NCBI GenBank assembly: GCA_018287875.1
Contig: JAGVVL010000023.1
Span: 1 to 64,000 of the forward strand
Reading direction: 5' to 3'
Source: Nigrospora sphaerica
Taxonomy: Eukaryota; Ascomycota; Sordariomycetes; Amphisphaeriales; Apiosporaceae
Length of the DNA stretch: 64,000 nucleotides
Below the pieces are notes generated by a model. The model made no database searches. It saw nothing but the letters and a program-made list of their open reading frames with translations, and had not been told where the DNA came from. The position numbers were made by a program, and so were the translations under genes. This document shows positions 21,216 through 32,509 of this stretch, in pieces (positions within the stretch are counted from its first letter, which is position 1; each line of letters begins with the position of its first letter).

Positions 21216-23055
21216 TCGTGACGCGGTCGCATTCTGCATTGGCCAGACAGGCACGACCCCGCAGCGAGACCCCAGTTTCGTTGCAACTGCACGGCAACCG
21301 GGAAGCCCTGCATCCCGGCATCCCGGTTATTTCCATTATTTGCTGCTGCAAATGGGATGCAAAGCCGCTTTTCACCCTGGTTCGTTATGCACAACATCCG
21401 CCCCTTTGTTGCTTTTGCTGATGCTGCTGTTTTTCTTGTTGTCGTTGCTCCCTGAGATCGGTGGGTACTTACTTTGTATCGTGTGCTTGCTTATAGCCGA
21501 CGAAACCCAAGCACGAGCTGGTCGCGACCAGGCCAGAACCGGAGCCAGATCAGAGCTAGACCATGTCTGAGCAAGCTGTATTGGCCCAGAGGAGGTGGGC
21601 AAACGGCCTATAAATTGACGCTGCTCCGAGTGGCACGGGCCTCCCACAATGGATCGCCTGGATGGATCGAGCGGGCGACGCCCCAGAACCAACGAACGAC
21701 ACCCCGGTTCCCGAAGGCAAGGCCCTGGTGACACGGAGTTTCGACAAGTGCTCGTGTTCCGGGGCTTCGTGCGCGCGTGTATTCATGCGTGAGTGTGAAT
21801 GTGTGTGAGTGTGAATGTGTGTGTGAGTGTGAATGTGTGTGTGAGTGTGTATATGTGTGTGTGTTCCATCCCTGGTACGCACATCAATACCCATAGCCGC
21901 CCATGCTTACATAGTCGTATCCATCTATGCCCATCCTTGCCCGCACTCATATAAAGCTACCTAGGTAGAGCGCGTGCTATCACATCACACCTTGCGTTAC
22001 CAGTTACACAGGCGCGCGGCCGGTACGATACCGCTCGAGCAGCCAAGTACCTGCATACATCATCTGGCCGAAATGCAGCGCCCCAGCCCACGGATGCGCA
22101 CGCTCGATAGACACGTCAATCTTGGCCCTGGGCTACTGTCCCTATCCGCGCAGCCCAGCGTTCTTCGTCTTCCTGTCGACTCTGTCCGTCACCGGGCGCC
22201 CAGAACCGGGCGCTGTCACACGACAGAACAAGGAGTGTTCCCGTCGCTACCGCGCGTGCACCAGCAGTCAAACCTCCCCTGCCTGTCTGACCTGCCCAAC
22301 CCTGGGTAAGTAACACATGGGAATTGGAAAAACACAGTGAACATACAGGCACATACAGGTATGTGTCATGATAGCCAGAAGGCCAAATCAGAGCGCGCGC
22401 GGTACTCTCGCGCCCGGCATCGGCCGTCCCTGCTACGCCAGGTCTTCGGCGCGCGAGGGAGGGATTATGATTCGTCCGTATCTCCGAGATCTATGTATGG
22501 ATATCCGTTGCCGTCGACGTAGTAACTCCCATCTCATCCGCACCTCGAACAGCCAACTATATGGTAACAGGATGCTTTTACTTAATTACTTTTTATTCCC
22601 TCTTTGCCCCGGACATAAAACTGCTTTCCTCGACAAACCGTCTGTCTCTCCTCATTTCATTAAAAGCCCTTTTGCTCGTCATCGCTGTTGCTAGCATCGT
22701 TGTCATCTCTCCCTCCTCCCCCTTCATCTTCCTCTACTCTCTTCATCCTCACCTTTGTCTCAGGGCTCATACACACGTCACAACAACAGAACCTTACACT
22801 GGCCACCCTCCTCATCCATTCCCCCAACTCTTTTCTACCTGCTCTTGTCTGTGCTGCGCAAAGGCAAGCCCAAAGCCACACAAGTACATTTTGGCCAGAG
22901 CTACCAGACGTGACATTGACCCAAGGTCCCTGCGATTGCGCATTTTACATTACAAGAGGTTAATCGGCGCCGCCAAGGTTCTCTCATCTATCAACTCATT
23001 GCCCGCCTTGTAACAAAAAAAGCTCACAACCCGCACCATCAGCAGCAGCACCGCT
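21216..23055. other. No gene; upstream region of the dioxygenase
   Basis: Apart from the TG-rich repeat, no conserved frame is recognised. The 22560-23050 segment is pyrimidine-rich and probably holds the promoter and 5' leader of the dioxygenase gene. Confidence 0.4.
21783..21861. repeat. TG-rich minisatellite
   Basis: Imperfect units of tgtgaatgtgtgtgtgag (16-18 bp) are repeated about four times and pass into plain (tg)n. Confidence 0.85.
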
Positions 23056-24489
23056 ATGGCATACATTCACGACAGTGGCTCTGTCATGGAAATACGTCTG
23101 CATGACGTTCCGCTCGTTCCCTGCGATCTGCCCCGGGACTCGTTGGGGCTGCCCAATGGGATGCCCCAGTGCTCACGGATGAGCTTGCCTGGATAGGACA
23201 GCAGTACCAGACTAACCACAGCTACATCTTCTACCTGACTGCGGAGCACCTCACCGAGATCGAAAGCGCTTTGCAACATTTCAAAAGTAAGTGAGCTCAA
23301 GGGGGGGTGGGGGAGGCAGCTGAAGCACGGCTAACTGGCAGTCCAGGCCTCGAATTAGACGGTGAAATGGTGAACCGGGATAATTTCCCGCTACCGACGC
23401 TGGATAGCACACTAGAGGGGGTCTCCTATGATCTGCACGAAGGCAGAGGCTTCGCAGTGATCCGTGGCATCCAACCAGGGCGCTACTCGGTGGAGGATCA
23501 AACCATCATCTGGTTGGGCATGCAGGCCTACATCGCCGAGCAGCGCGCAAGGCAGGACCACGTGGGCAATATGCTGGGTGAGTAAAGTTTGTGTCCCTGA
23601 AAACGTCCCGGCCCAGGGTCTCGGATGGTTCCTAGGGTGTCCTCGCTGACAGTCAACTCAAAACAAAAGTACACATTATTGCGGACGACTCATCCAAGGT
23701 CAAGGCGGGCCACCACCGTCATTCCACCTCGTCTATTGTAAGTCAAAAGCGAGAGCCAACAGAGCGCTAGCAAATGGCAGAGACTGATTGGACTTGCGGT
23801 ACAGACTTTCCACAACGAGGAGGCGGCCGATATTGTGGGTTGGTACACGCGGAGCACGGCAGTTTCGGGAGGCAGGTGTATCATTGCTTCGGCATATACG
23901 GTGTACAATGTCCTGGCGGCCTGCCGTCCGGGCCTGGTGCGCACGCTGGCCAAAGCGGACTGGCCCTTCGCCTTGTAAGTTTCGGCAGATTCCAACGACA
24001 TGCCGTGGCGGGCCAACTGACCAATCTCGTTTGTTTGTAGCCTCGGCTCAAGCTTCCAGTGCCGGCCAGTCATCTTCTACCAGGGGAACAAGCTGGTGAT
24101 GAACTTTGGCCGCACGCCATTGCTTGGCAACGTTACGCATCCCCGCCCCGCCCATCTGCCGCAGGTCAGTGAGCGCCAGCGCGAGGCCCTGGACGCCATC
24201 GAGATCGTGGCGCAGGCGACGCAGCTTGAGATAACGATGCGGGCCGGCGACATGCACTTCATCAACAACCTTGCCGTGCTGCACCGTCGCGAGGGCTTCG
24301 TCGACGGCGCCGGGGCCCGCGAAGCGTCACCTGGTACGCATGCGGCTCCGGAGCGCTGCGCGCCGTTGGGAGGTGCCCGCTTCGCTGCAGCGTGAGTGGG
24401 AGGAGGCCTTCGCCACCGACGGGCGCGAGACGTGGCACCTCGAGCCCATGCCTGGCGACGCGTTCCCCCTCCGCAAGTATCCAAACTGA
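23056..24489 (+). pseudogene. TauD/TfdA-type Fe(II)/2-oxoglutarate dioxygenase, five exons, frameshifted
   Basis: The family oxidises small carboxylates or sulfonates using iron and 2-oxoglutarate. Exons read: WDAPVLTDELAW... (to about 23288); GLELDGEMVNRDNFPLPTLD to HVGNMLG (about 23347-23576); HIIADDSSKVKAGHHRHSTS (about 23670-23737); FHNEEAADIVGWYTRS to DWPFA; then GSSFQCRPVIFYQG to the stop at 24489. All introns have GTRAGT-type donors and end in AG. The iron site would be H-x-E in FHNEE plus the distal His of NLAVLHRREGF. H-x-E is known in clavaminate synthase-like members, so this alone is not inactivating. Two indels break it: one near 23105, so that the first frame from ATG 23056 stops early, and one near 24315, just before RHLVRMRLR. 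The start is uncertain. Substrate cannot be told. Confidence 0.8.
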
Positions 24490-24760
24490 GAGAGTGCCCA
24501 TTTGGGCAGCGCCACCACACGGGCAGAGGGCAGGAGCACCAGGACCAGATGCGCCGGCCTTGATACAACAAAGAGTCGCTCGCTACACGAAAAAAAACAC
24601 CCATGCATACGACACAGAGGCCTGTCTCCCAGCAGGGCAGGCCGGCATGCCCATCACAAATCATGGGTCCGGCACTGGGAGAGTCGGAAAAAGCGAACTT
24701 CGGCGTTCAGGCTGGTTTGTGTTAGTTCGGGCTGCATCGTCTTGGGGCGGGAGACTTGCA

Positions 24761-25365
24761 TTATTATTATTATTATTATTTCTTATACCTAGCGACCTTT
24801 CTAGGCCATGAGGACCCCCTTGCGTATCTAAGCCTAGGAAAGCCGTTCCGGGCCAACGTCCGGCTGGGGGGAATCTAGGTTCCTCCGCATCGCTCCGCTC
24901 CAGTCTGCTCTTTTGACCTGCCATACCGAGATCGGGCTCAGCGTGCCCGCTTCCTAGCTGATGAGTTGATTTGCAAGCTGGAACATGCCTAGCCTGCCCG
25001 AACGGAGTATCCATCTCGCGATAATTCCCGCTTTCCCTGGGGAGTTGAGCATCCTGTTCATGTCTATCGGTCCTCCTAAAACTTGGACGAGATGCTCTCG
25101 TCTTTCTCTTTCCCGTGGGCAGAGAATAAGGATATGCTGGACGGTTTCCCTGCCTTGGCCGCAGTCACACCATGGGCTGTCGAAGCCTGGGACTCTGCGT
25201 TGGAAGAGGAAGTCTCACAGCCTAATCTTGCCGGACCTCTCCTGGACAAGGATGGAGTTCTCGGCATTGTGGAGTCCCTTGTGGAGCATAAGGACGTGCT
25301 TGTCTGGCGGCATCTTAGTCGCTGCCGGGGCTCGCGCTGTTCGGTTCTGCCGCATCTGCGAACAT
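24761..25365 (-). mobile_element. 5'-truncated LINE copy 2
   Basis: This is a 3' fragment of the same LINE family as the 6.8-kb element, in the opposite orientation. Its 3' tail appears as (ATT)n at 24761-24781 on the plus strand, followed by the shared 3' UTR and the ORF2 end (FQLANQLIS). Similarity to the complete copy stops near 25365, corresponding to about position 10975 there. It lies about 270 bp downstream of the dioxygenase stop codon. Several small indels break the frame. Confidence 0.88.
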
Positions 25366-25534
25366 CTTCTCAACTTGCTGAATATCGCAGGAAGAAACCT
25401 GAACAGAGGCAAACGCCGGAGGCTTGGAATCTTTTGATCGAACTGTTGAATCAATATCGTTAACGGAAGAGGGGTTGTGAAGAAGAGACGGCGGACGTCA
25501 GGCGCGGCCATGGCGGGCCGAACCGAAGAAGAGA

Positions 25535-26390
25535 TTATTATTATTATTATTATTATTCTTACACCTAGCGACCTATCTAGGTCATGAGGACCCCCTGCGC
25601 ATCTTAGCCTAGGAAAACCGTTCCGGGCTGACGTCCGGCCGGGTGAAAAACCTAGGTTCCTCTGCGTCGCACCGCTTCCTTCCGCTGTCTGACCTGCCAT
25701 ACCGAGATCGGGCTCAGCATGCCCGCTTCCTAGCTAATTGATGAGTTGGTTTGCCAGCTGGAACATGCCCAGCCTACCTGAGCGGAGCAGCCATCTCGCT
25801 ATAGTCCCTGCTTTCCCTGGGGTATCGAGCATCCTGTACGTGTCTATCGGTCCTCCTAAAACTTGGACGAGGTATTCTCGTCTTTCTCTCTCCTTGGGCA
25901 GAAAACAAGGATATGCCGGACGGTCTCCCTGCCTTGACCGCAGTCGCACCATGGGCTGTCGAAGCCTGGAACCCTGCGTTCAAAAGGAAGTCTCGCAGCC
26001 CGATCTTGCCAGTCCTTGCCTGGACGAGGATCGAGTTCTCGGCCTTGTGGAGCCCTTATGAAGCTTGAGGACACGCTTATCTGGCGGCTTTTTAGTTGTT
26101 GCTGAAGTTCGCGATGTCTGGCTTTGCCGCGATGTCTGGCTTTGCTGCCATCTCTGGAACCAGTCTCTCCTCGGTCTTGCTTGCCGAATCTCCAGCTAGC
26201 CATTCGTCTAGCCACCTCTTGCGGTCGGGAACGTCGGGGCCTTTCGGTCTGCACCGTCGAGTCGGCCTTGTTAGGATCCATCTGGCTGCCTTGTCGCATA
26301 TTACTTTGTTAAATGACGCGATGCGCGGCTGTTGAAGCCTCTCTTCCGATGCTGCCACTCTTTTGTTAAGCCATACGTCTAGGGCCTCCT
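25535..26390 (-). mobile_element. 5'-truncated LINE copy 3
   Basis: A second truncated copy sits in the same orientation as copy 2, about 170 bp beyond it. The (ATT)n run at 25535-25557 marks its 3' end. The coding part runs to about 26390 and includes EERLQQPRIASF and RKRWLDEWLAGD, matching the complete element from about 10730. A short internal duplication in this copy gives the repeated peptide AAKPDIAAKPDIA near 26100-26150. Confidence 0.88.
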
Positions 26391-27394
26391 ATTCCCCGGG
26401 TCAAGTTCTCTGCGCTTTCCATAGAAAGGGGGGAATAGAAGCTTTGCACCTTAAGCAGCCCGCAAGGGCATATCCCTTTCTAGGACCACCGACATGCGCA
26501 TCCGTCCTCTCGAGCCATAGCACGACCTCCTCAACCTGCACCTGCGCCAGCGACACTCCGACAGAGAAGATGCCCTTTGGCACAATCGAAGGCAGTCCGT
26601 CTCATCCTTGTCTCCAGGGCCCTGGGCTGGCCTAATCCAGCTGTTCATCCTCTTCCACAGCAAGTCCTCGAACCGGTTCCATCTCTAGTCGACCCTAGTG
26701 CGAGTAGGGGACGTAGGGGCTACCCTGTTCTTCTGCCGGTCCCGCGGTCGTCGTGCTATGCTACGGCCCACCGGTATCCTAGGGTGGCGAGCCCTAGACC
26801 GGCTTCCCGTTGCTCGCCGCCATCTCTGCCGGCGAGCCGACCATATCTTGCCGTAGGCCTTCGGTAGAGGGTACCACCACGCCGGCATGGTACCCCGTAA
26901 GGCCTCGACTAATCTGCCCTGATCCACCATATGTTCGTCTCCGGAGCGGTGCGCTGTCACCTAAAGGGCGACACGGGCGGCCAGCCGTAGCCACTATTGC
27001 CTTAACGACTCCGTTCCCGTGTTCTTAACAACTTCCATTACTCCATACGCACGTCCACTTAGGTATTCGTTCGATGCCCTCGCGGCTATTCGCTGCAAGC
27101 CGTCTCAGAGCTCGGCAGGGCCGAGGGTGTCCTGTCGTCGCTTCGAGAACCGAGTCGACGTCGGATGGTTTTTCTACCCAAATCCCTCTATAGAAACGAA
27201 GGCCTTCGCTGCGCGCTTAATTTTTCGTCGATCTGGCGTCGCGTGGTGTCGATTTTCGCGGCTGCTTGCTGCGTTTAGCGGGAAAATTTTCGGTCGTGCG
27301 ACGCCCGGAAATCCCGCATCGTAGACCGTATCAGCACAACTCCAGAGCAGCGACATAGCGACGCAGCAATAGCGCCTCGCTGCACTTTCGTGCA
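26391..27394. other. No gene recognised
   Basis: A minus-strand frame near 26583-26401 (AKGIFSVGVSLAQVQ-like) is open but not recognised; it could be further element sequence. 27200-27320 contains aatttttcgtcgatc and gaaaattttcggtcg, a loose repeat. Confidence 0.35.
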
Positions 27395-27490
27395 GAATGC
27401 GTCTCTACATCGGCTCTCCCTCAGTCAATTGACGTAGGAAGATTTCCAGCCGGCGCCACGGGGAGGCTGTAGAGTCCGACTTCGCCGACC
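27395..27490 (-). repeat. Inverted-repeat partner of 5296-5391
   Basis: The reverse complement of this segment reads gtcggactctacagcctcc and onward to gatgtagagacgcattc, matching 5296-5391. It immediately precedes the pyrimidine-rich repeat field. Confidence 0.75.
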
Positions 27491-27499
27491 TGGGTCGGG

Positions 27500-29600
27500 T
27501 CTATTATAACGCATGCCCGTTCGCTGTTTCTGGCTGTGCCTGGCTCTCTTAGCACAGCGCAGCAATAGGACCTGGGTCAGCTTCTGGTGTGCGCCCTCTC
27601 ATGAGCGCGGACCGAATCTGGCGTACTCCACTCTTCTGCTTTGCCTGCTTCTGCTTTGCCTGCTTCTGCTTCGTCTGCTTCTGGGTCCGGGCCCCGATGC
27701 GCACCCCAGCACGACCCTCTCGGTTGGGCCGTGGCCGTTCTTGGTGGGGTCTATTCTGACGCATTCTTGTTGGCTGTTTTGGGCTGTGCCTGGCACTGTC
27801 AGGACATCGGCAGGTGTAACCTGGGGCAACTTCCTGCTTCAATTACTTCCTGCTTCCTGCTTCGATTAGTTCTTGCTTCCCGCTTCGACTGCTTACTGCT
27901 TCTTCCAGTTCCTGCTTCGTCCGCTTCTTCTTCGTTTGCTTCCTGCTCACATGCTGTTTATACACCACGCCGCGTCTGACTCCAGCCCCCGATCATGTCC
28001 CACATACAGCCCTTACGTGTTAGTTGTGGCTGTTCTGGACCGGATCGGTTGTGAAGTGTAGTCATGCGCTATGTTTAGCGGTGTTTGGCGCTCGTAGGGC
28101 AGTGCGGTCGATATGATCTCGTGTCGCTTCTGGGTGTGCTCCGTTTCCCATCGACGTCGACCGGATCTGGCGTACTCGCCTCCTATTCCGCCCACTTCCT
28201 GCTTCCTCTGCTTCCTGTTTCGGCTGCCTCATGCTTCGTTCACTTTCTGCTTCGCCCGCTTTCCTTTTTCCGCTTCCTTCTTCCACCTCCTTCTTCGTCT
28301 CGTTCCTACTTCGTCTTCTTCCTGCTTCGACTGCTTACTTCTTCTTCCGCTTCCTGTTCCATCTTAGTTCCCCCTGCATGTGCCAGTATCTGCTTCCAGA
28401 TACTTGGCCCAAACCGTAACATCCTTCCCTCGACGGGCTAGGAAAGGGCTGTAGCGGTTTCTGTCCGAAACAGTGTCTTTCTGTCGTAGCTTTTGTCCGT
28501 CGCAATGGTAGCTTCTTTCAGTCGTAGCGTCTCTCTGTAGCAGCTCCGTTGTCGACTGCTCCTTTCCTTGCTTCGCCTGTTTCATTCTTTCTGATTTCCT
28601 CCAGTGTCGGTGCTGTGAGAGCTTTCAGTCACTCGATCCAAAAGCTCTTTCGCCCGGCATGCAACGGGCAAGACCCTGGTCTTGAACCGGCTGGACGCAC
28701 GTACTCTCGATCAGCTCTCGGATTCACATCATGCTTCCTTCCGCGGCTCTCCGTGCTTGTGGCAGCTTCTCCCGTCACAGCTTCTGCCCGTAGCAGTTTC
28801 TACCTGTGCCAACATTCACCCCGTCGCAGCATCCACCTGTCGCAGCATCCACCTGTCGCAGCATCCACCTGTAGCAGCTTTCGTCGGTTTCGACTTCTGT
28901 CCGTAGAAATTTCCATCCGCGGCATAATCCACCCATGGCAGTCGTTTCAGTAAGGGCTTTTCTCGGTAACAGCTCCTCGGTTTCGAAGCCTTTGTTTGTC
29001 GTCGCTTCTGTCTTTCGCAGTTTCTTTCAGTAGCAGCATCTCTCCGTCACAGCTTAAACCAGCCGAATGCTATTGTTGGCGTGGCGTCGCGTCTGGGGCC
29101 TATGCACAGCTGGGTTGGCTGCTCGTGTTCTGCTTGGCTGCGGCGCCGCAGTACGACCCTTCCGGTTGGGCCGTGGCTGTTCCGGATCGGGTTGATTGTG
29201 AAGTTCCGTTGGCTGTAGGTTCGATTCCTACCTTAGGCAATAAAAGGGGAGGGTGGAATTGGTGACGCGTGCTCCTTGGCTATTTCTGGCTGTGTTTTGG
29301 CGGATATGGTCCGGTGCTACTTCTGGCTGTGTTCCGTTTCCTATGGACGCCGACCGGATCTAGCATACTCGACTCTTCCTACTCCGCACCCTTCCTGCTT
29401 CGGCTGCTTCCTGCTTCGTCTACTTCCTGCTTCATTGGATTCCTGCTTCTTACTTCGAGTGATTTCCGCTTCCTCTAGTTCCTGCTTCTTGCTTCGACTG
29501 ATTTCCACTTCCTCTAGTTCCTGCTTCCTGCTTCTCGCTTCGCTCGCTTTCTGTTCCGTTCACTTTCTGCTTCGTCTGCTTCGTACTTTGTCAGTCGACA
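27500..29600. repeat. Pyrimidine-rich higher-order repeat field
   Basis: A compound unit recurs at about 27581, 28127 and 29320. It starts cttctgg-tgtgctccgtttc, continues gaccggatctggcgtactc and passes into runs of cttcctgcttcgtctg. A second module, acgaccct-cggttgggccgtggctgttc, occurs at about 27709, 29152 and, partially, near 28020. Between them lie short arrays such as cagcatccacctgtcg, three times near 28822-28880. Composition is strongly pyrimidine-biased on the plus strand. Open frames here are repeat translations. Confidence 0.8.
29215..29239 (+). other. tRNA T-arm-like fragment
   Basis: gtaggttcgattcctac forms a perfect T-arm hairpin containing a consensus B box (ggttcgattcc), followed by cttaggca, which looks like a 3' acceptor strand plus discriminator. 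No matching 5' acceptor strand (gcctaag) or D-arm was found upstream, so this is a 3' tRNA remnant, not a tRNA gene. Confidence 0.45.
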
Positions 29601-30909
29601 GGAGAAACATGGGTCGTGGACTGGCCGTTTGCTAAAGCAGACTAAGGGCTGGGTATACAGTGAATGGTCACGAACGTTTACTCCATAGTAGCGGCTTATT
29701 TCCTATTCCTCTCAGGATACGAGATGGTATATGATACCCACTGTAGCCGATTCTCGCCACCTGTACGCCCCTGTTGCGGAAAGGGAATGGTACAGTTTGC
29801 CGGTGCCGTTTTTCAAAGGGCGCAGGGTATGTTTGGGGTTGTCAGCTAGCCCGTCGTTCCAAGCCAGATTCTTTCTGTTAGGCGTATGCGCAGATACCAA
29901 GTGCCGGCGAGATTTCCCATAGGCACTCGCGGAATAACCGAGTGCTTAACAAGGCGGTAGGAAAATTTACAGGCCAACGAGATATCTCTGGATAACCGAG
30001 TTCTGTATCACGCAGGTATCACCATCACAGCCGGATTAGTCTAAGAGTTGCACAAGCTGCTCATAGACTGTCTTGTGCGGTGTCCAGATGAGGTTCATGA
30101 GATTGAAAAGGCGACATTTTGAAGGAAGCGATGGGGCGGGTTCGTCACAGTTCTTTCGGTAGCCGCAGTACAAGGACTAAGCGGTCGTTTCCTAGGTGTC
30201 ACCGCGGCTCTCGTCTCGCGGCCAGATGCAACCGTAGGGAGGCCAGTGGGTAATGCTCGTTTTAGCAGGAACTAGACGAAGAGAAGGCGTAGGTGCGAAT
30301 CGGGAAGAGTCGGAGGGGCAAGCGAAAGACAAGGTATGTGGATGGATGTTTGGAAGGAGCAGGGATGGACTGAGTCGCACTAGATCAGACGATAGACGAC
30401 GACTGAAATACGACGGCCAAGGATCGAGTAGCCCCGAAGGTCAGAACAGTAATGCGTCAGCAGCGGCGCCGATAGCAGCCAGGCAGAAGGACAGTGGTAT
30501 CAGGTTGATGATGGTGGGCGACAGTGGGCGACAGTGGGCAAGACGTCAGAGCACGACGGTACCTCGGGACAGCAGTACAGAATCCACTTTAGCAAACCGC
30601 CCCCCGTCATAGGCCATCTCTTGCTAGCTCGAGGCCTGCTTCTTGTTCGTCGCGGCATGCGCCAAGATTGCACGTCAGCCTTGCGCCACGCAGTACTTCA
30701 GTTGAGACCGAAAAGAAAATTTAATTAGAGAGAATTAAAATTACAGGAGGCATAGCAAGCGGTTGCTATGAATGCTTCACTCACGTTCAATAATATCGCG
30801 TCGTAAACATTGTCATGGTTGCCCGCGTGTCGTCGCGTACGAACTGTTGAGCTTGCACCAACAAAGAGCTTTAATTCACTCTCTGCCGGCTGCTCCACTG
30901 TCGCATACG
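29601..30909. other. No gene recognised
   Basis: An open plus-strand frame at 30253-30612 has low complexity. A direct repeat gtgggcgaca occurs near 30512-30538. Nothing else is supported. Confidence 0.4.
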
Positions 30910-32397
30910 TTACGCTTCCGCTTGTTCGGGACCAGCCACGCAAGAGGGCGCCGAGGCGTATCCATCAGAAAAGCTCGTTCGAAAATCAATAATCATCACG
31001 CGCTCCATCTCTCTGTTGAGTAGCATATTGGGAGACCAGAGATCTCGGTGGGCTACTCCGCAAGCGTGCAAGCCGCGGAGCGAATGGAGCAGCCGCCGGC
31101 TTAGATCGTCCACGCCATCCGCGCCTCCATCCGACGTCAAGCTCTCCCCGCCCCAGGACAAAAACAGCATGTACTGGATTCGTACGCTGAAGTCGTAGTA
31201 GTAGGTACGTGATATCGCACGTAGGCCGACGGCCCCGAGAAAGACGGGCACGCACTTGCCCTGCACGGGCCGCAGGCGCGCATAGACCGTGGCCTCGTGT
31301 TCGAGGTCCTCAATAAACTCGGGAACGGTGCCCTTTCCGACAAAGGTGTAGCCGTACGCCAGGAGCGTCACCCGGAATAGGACGCCCCGCGCCCTGCCCT
31401 TGTCGAAATTTTTGATGCCCTCATCTAATGTCTGCTCTAGCTGGCCGCGAAGCAGCGTTACGAACTCGCCGTGACTGACAGGGTGGCGGACCTCATCACC
31501 ATGACCGCGGTGGAGTGCCACGTTAGGGGGCAATGTCCACCGAGCAGAGCCTGGCCGGCCAATCCAAGCAGGCATTTTCGCGTACAATATTGTGAATGCC
31601 GTTCGCGGCCTCCATACGAAGAGCCCCCGCACTGTCGTCTTTGCGCGTACGGTGAACAAGTTTTCGCTTGCTCTGCCGACCTTTTCCGCCTTGGGGCCTC
31701 GGGTCGGTGGGCGTCGGCGTAGCGGGAGATCGCCGCATGTCCTCTTATCGGATGGATCTGGCGATCGTGCTCAAGGAACCATCGCTGTCGGATCCCTCCC
31801 CGCTCTCCTTCTCTTCCTTGCCGGGACGATACGCGGCGACCGATCCACACTGCTGTACGTTTCTGACACCCACGCGGAGGAGGAAGGCAGCGCCTTCCAC
31901 TCCACCACCGAGATCGATCCTAGTATGGTTTCGTAGTCTATGGCCCAGGTATTCAGGCGCGCCATGGCCGATCGACGTTCGTTTTGTCCATGGTGCCGCC
32001 TATCTCCGAGAGGATCTAGGGGCATCAGGCTGAAAGCAAGCGTCTGGCCGGCCGACCGCTGTGCAGGACGGACCATCACGTGGGTGCGCAAACACCTCCA
32101 CCGCCGGCTCAGCCATATGATACGCGAGCGTGGTGGGATCCGAACAGACCATCTTCAGAAACACCATGGCCTCTCCTGTTGTGATCACATTGTACTCCGG
32201 GCCGCCTCGACCATGTAGTGGGATTTCTGCCGCGACGACGGCCGCGACCAGCCGCCCTGAATGGTATTGAAATAACGCCCCGGCCCGACGCTCAACACAC
32301 ATCTCAGGGATCGAACTAGCATGGTGTGATATTCAACCCAGCTACCGTACTGATGAGGAATCCGATGAAGCGCAGAAGGGTCATGGAGGGTGTGCAT
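30910..32397 (-). pseudogene. Fungal kinase-like protein, frameshifted
   Basis: Minus-strand pieces in several frames assemble in order into a fungal kinase-like expansion family. About 32300-32000 gives LFQYHSGRLVAAVV, ITTGEAMVFLKM and LAYHMAEPAVEV. About 32050-31850 gives LAFSLM, LNTWAIDYETILGSI and YSSVDRSP. About 31620-31560 gives QYCTRKCLLGL. The long frame 31659-30910 then gives the kinase fold: GVLFRVTLLAYGYTFVGKGT, LEHEATVYARLRP and the catalytic loop HRDLWSPNMLLN, then MIIDF. The HRD Asp and Asn are present. The DFG motif reads DFR, as in many members of this family lacking a canonical glycine. At least three frame changes make it a pseudogene as read. No regulatory signal or partner gene is evident. 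Confidence 0.75.
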
Positions 32398-32509
32398 TAC
32401 GCAAAAGGGTACCTAGAACTGGACGCCAGATTCTTAGGCGCGTCCCCTGTCGCAGACCGAGAGATGTACCGTACAGAAACCGAACGGGCGAGGTACCTCA
32501 ATCTACCAT

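Noticed and set aside
29215..29239. Complete tRNA gene
   Set aside because: Only the T-arm and a 3' strand are present; no D-arm, anticodon arm or 5' acceptor strand was found.
30253..30612. Possible SGNH hydrolase start (RLMMVGDS)
   Set aside because: The match is limited to a few residues and lies in a short direct repeat; the next conserved blocks are absent.
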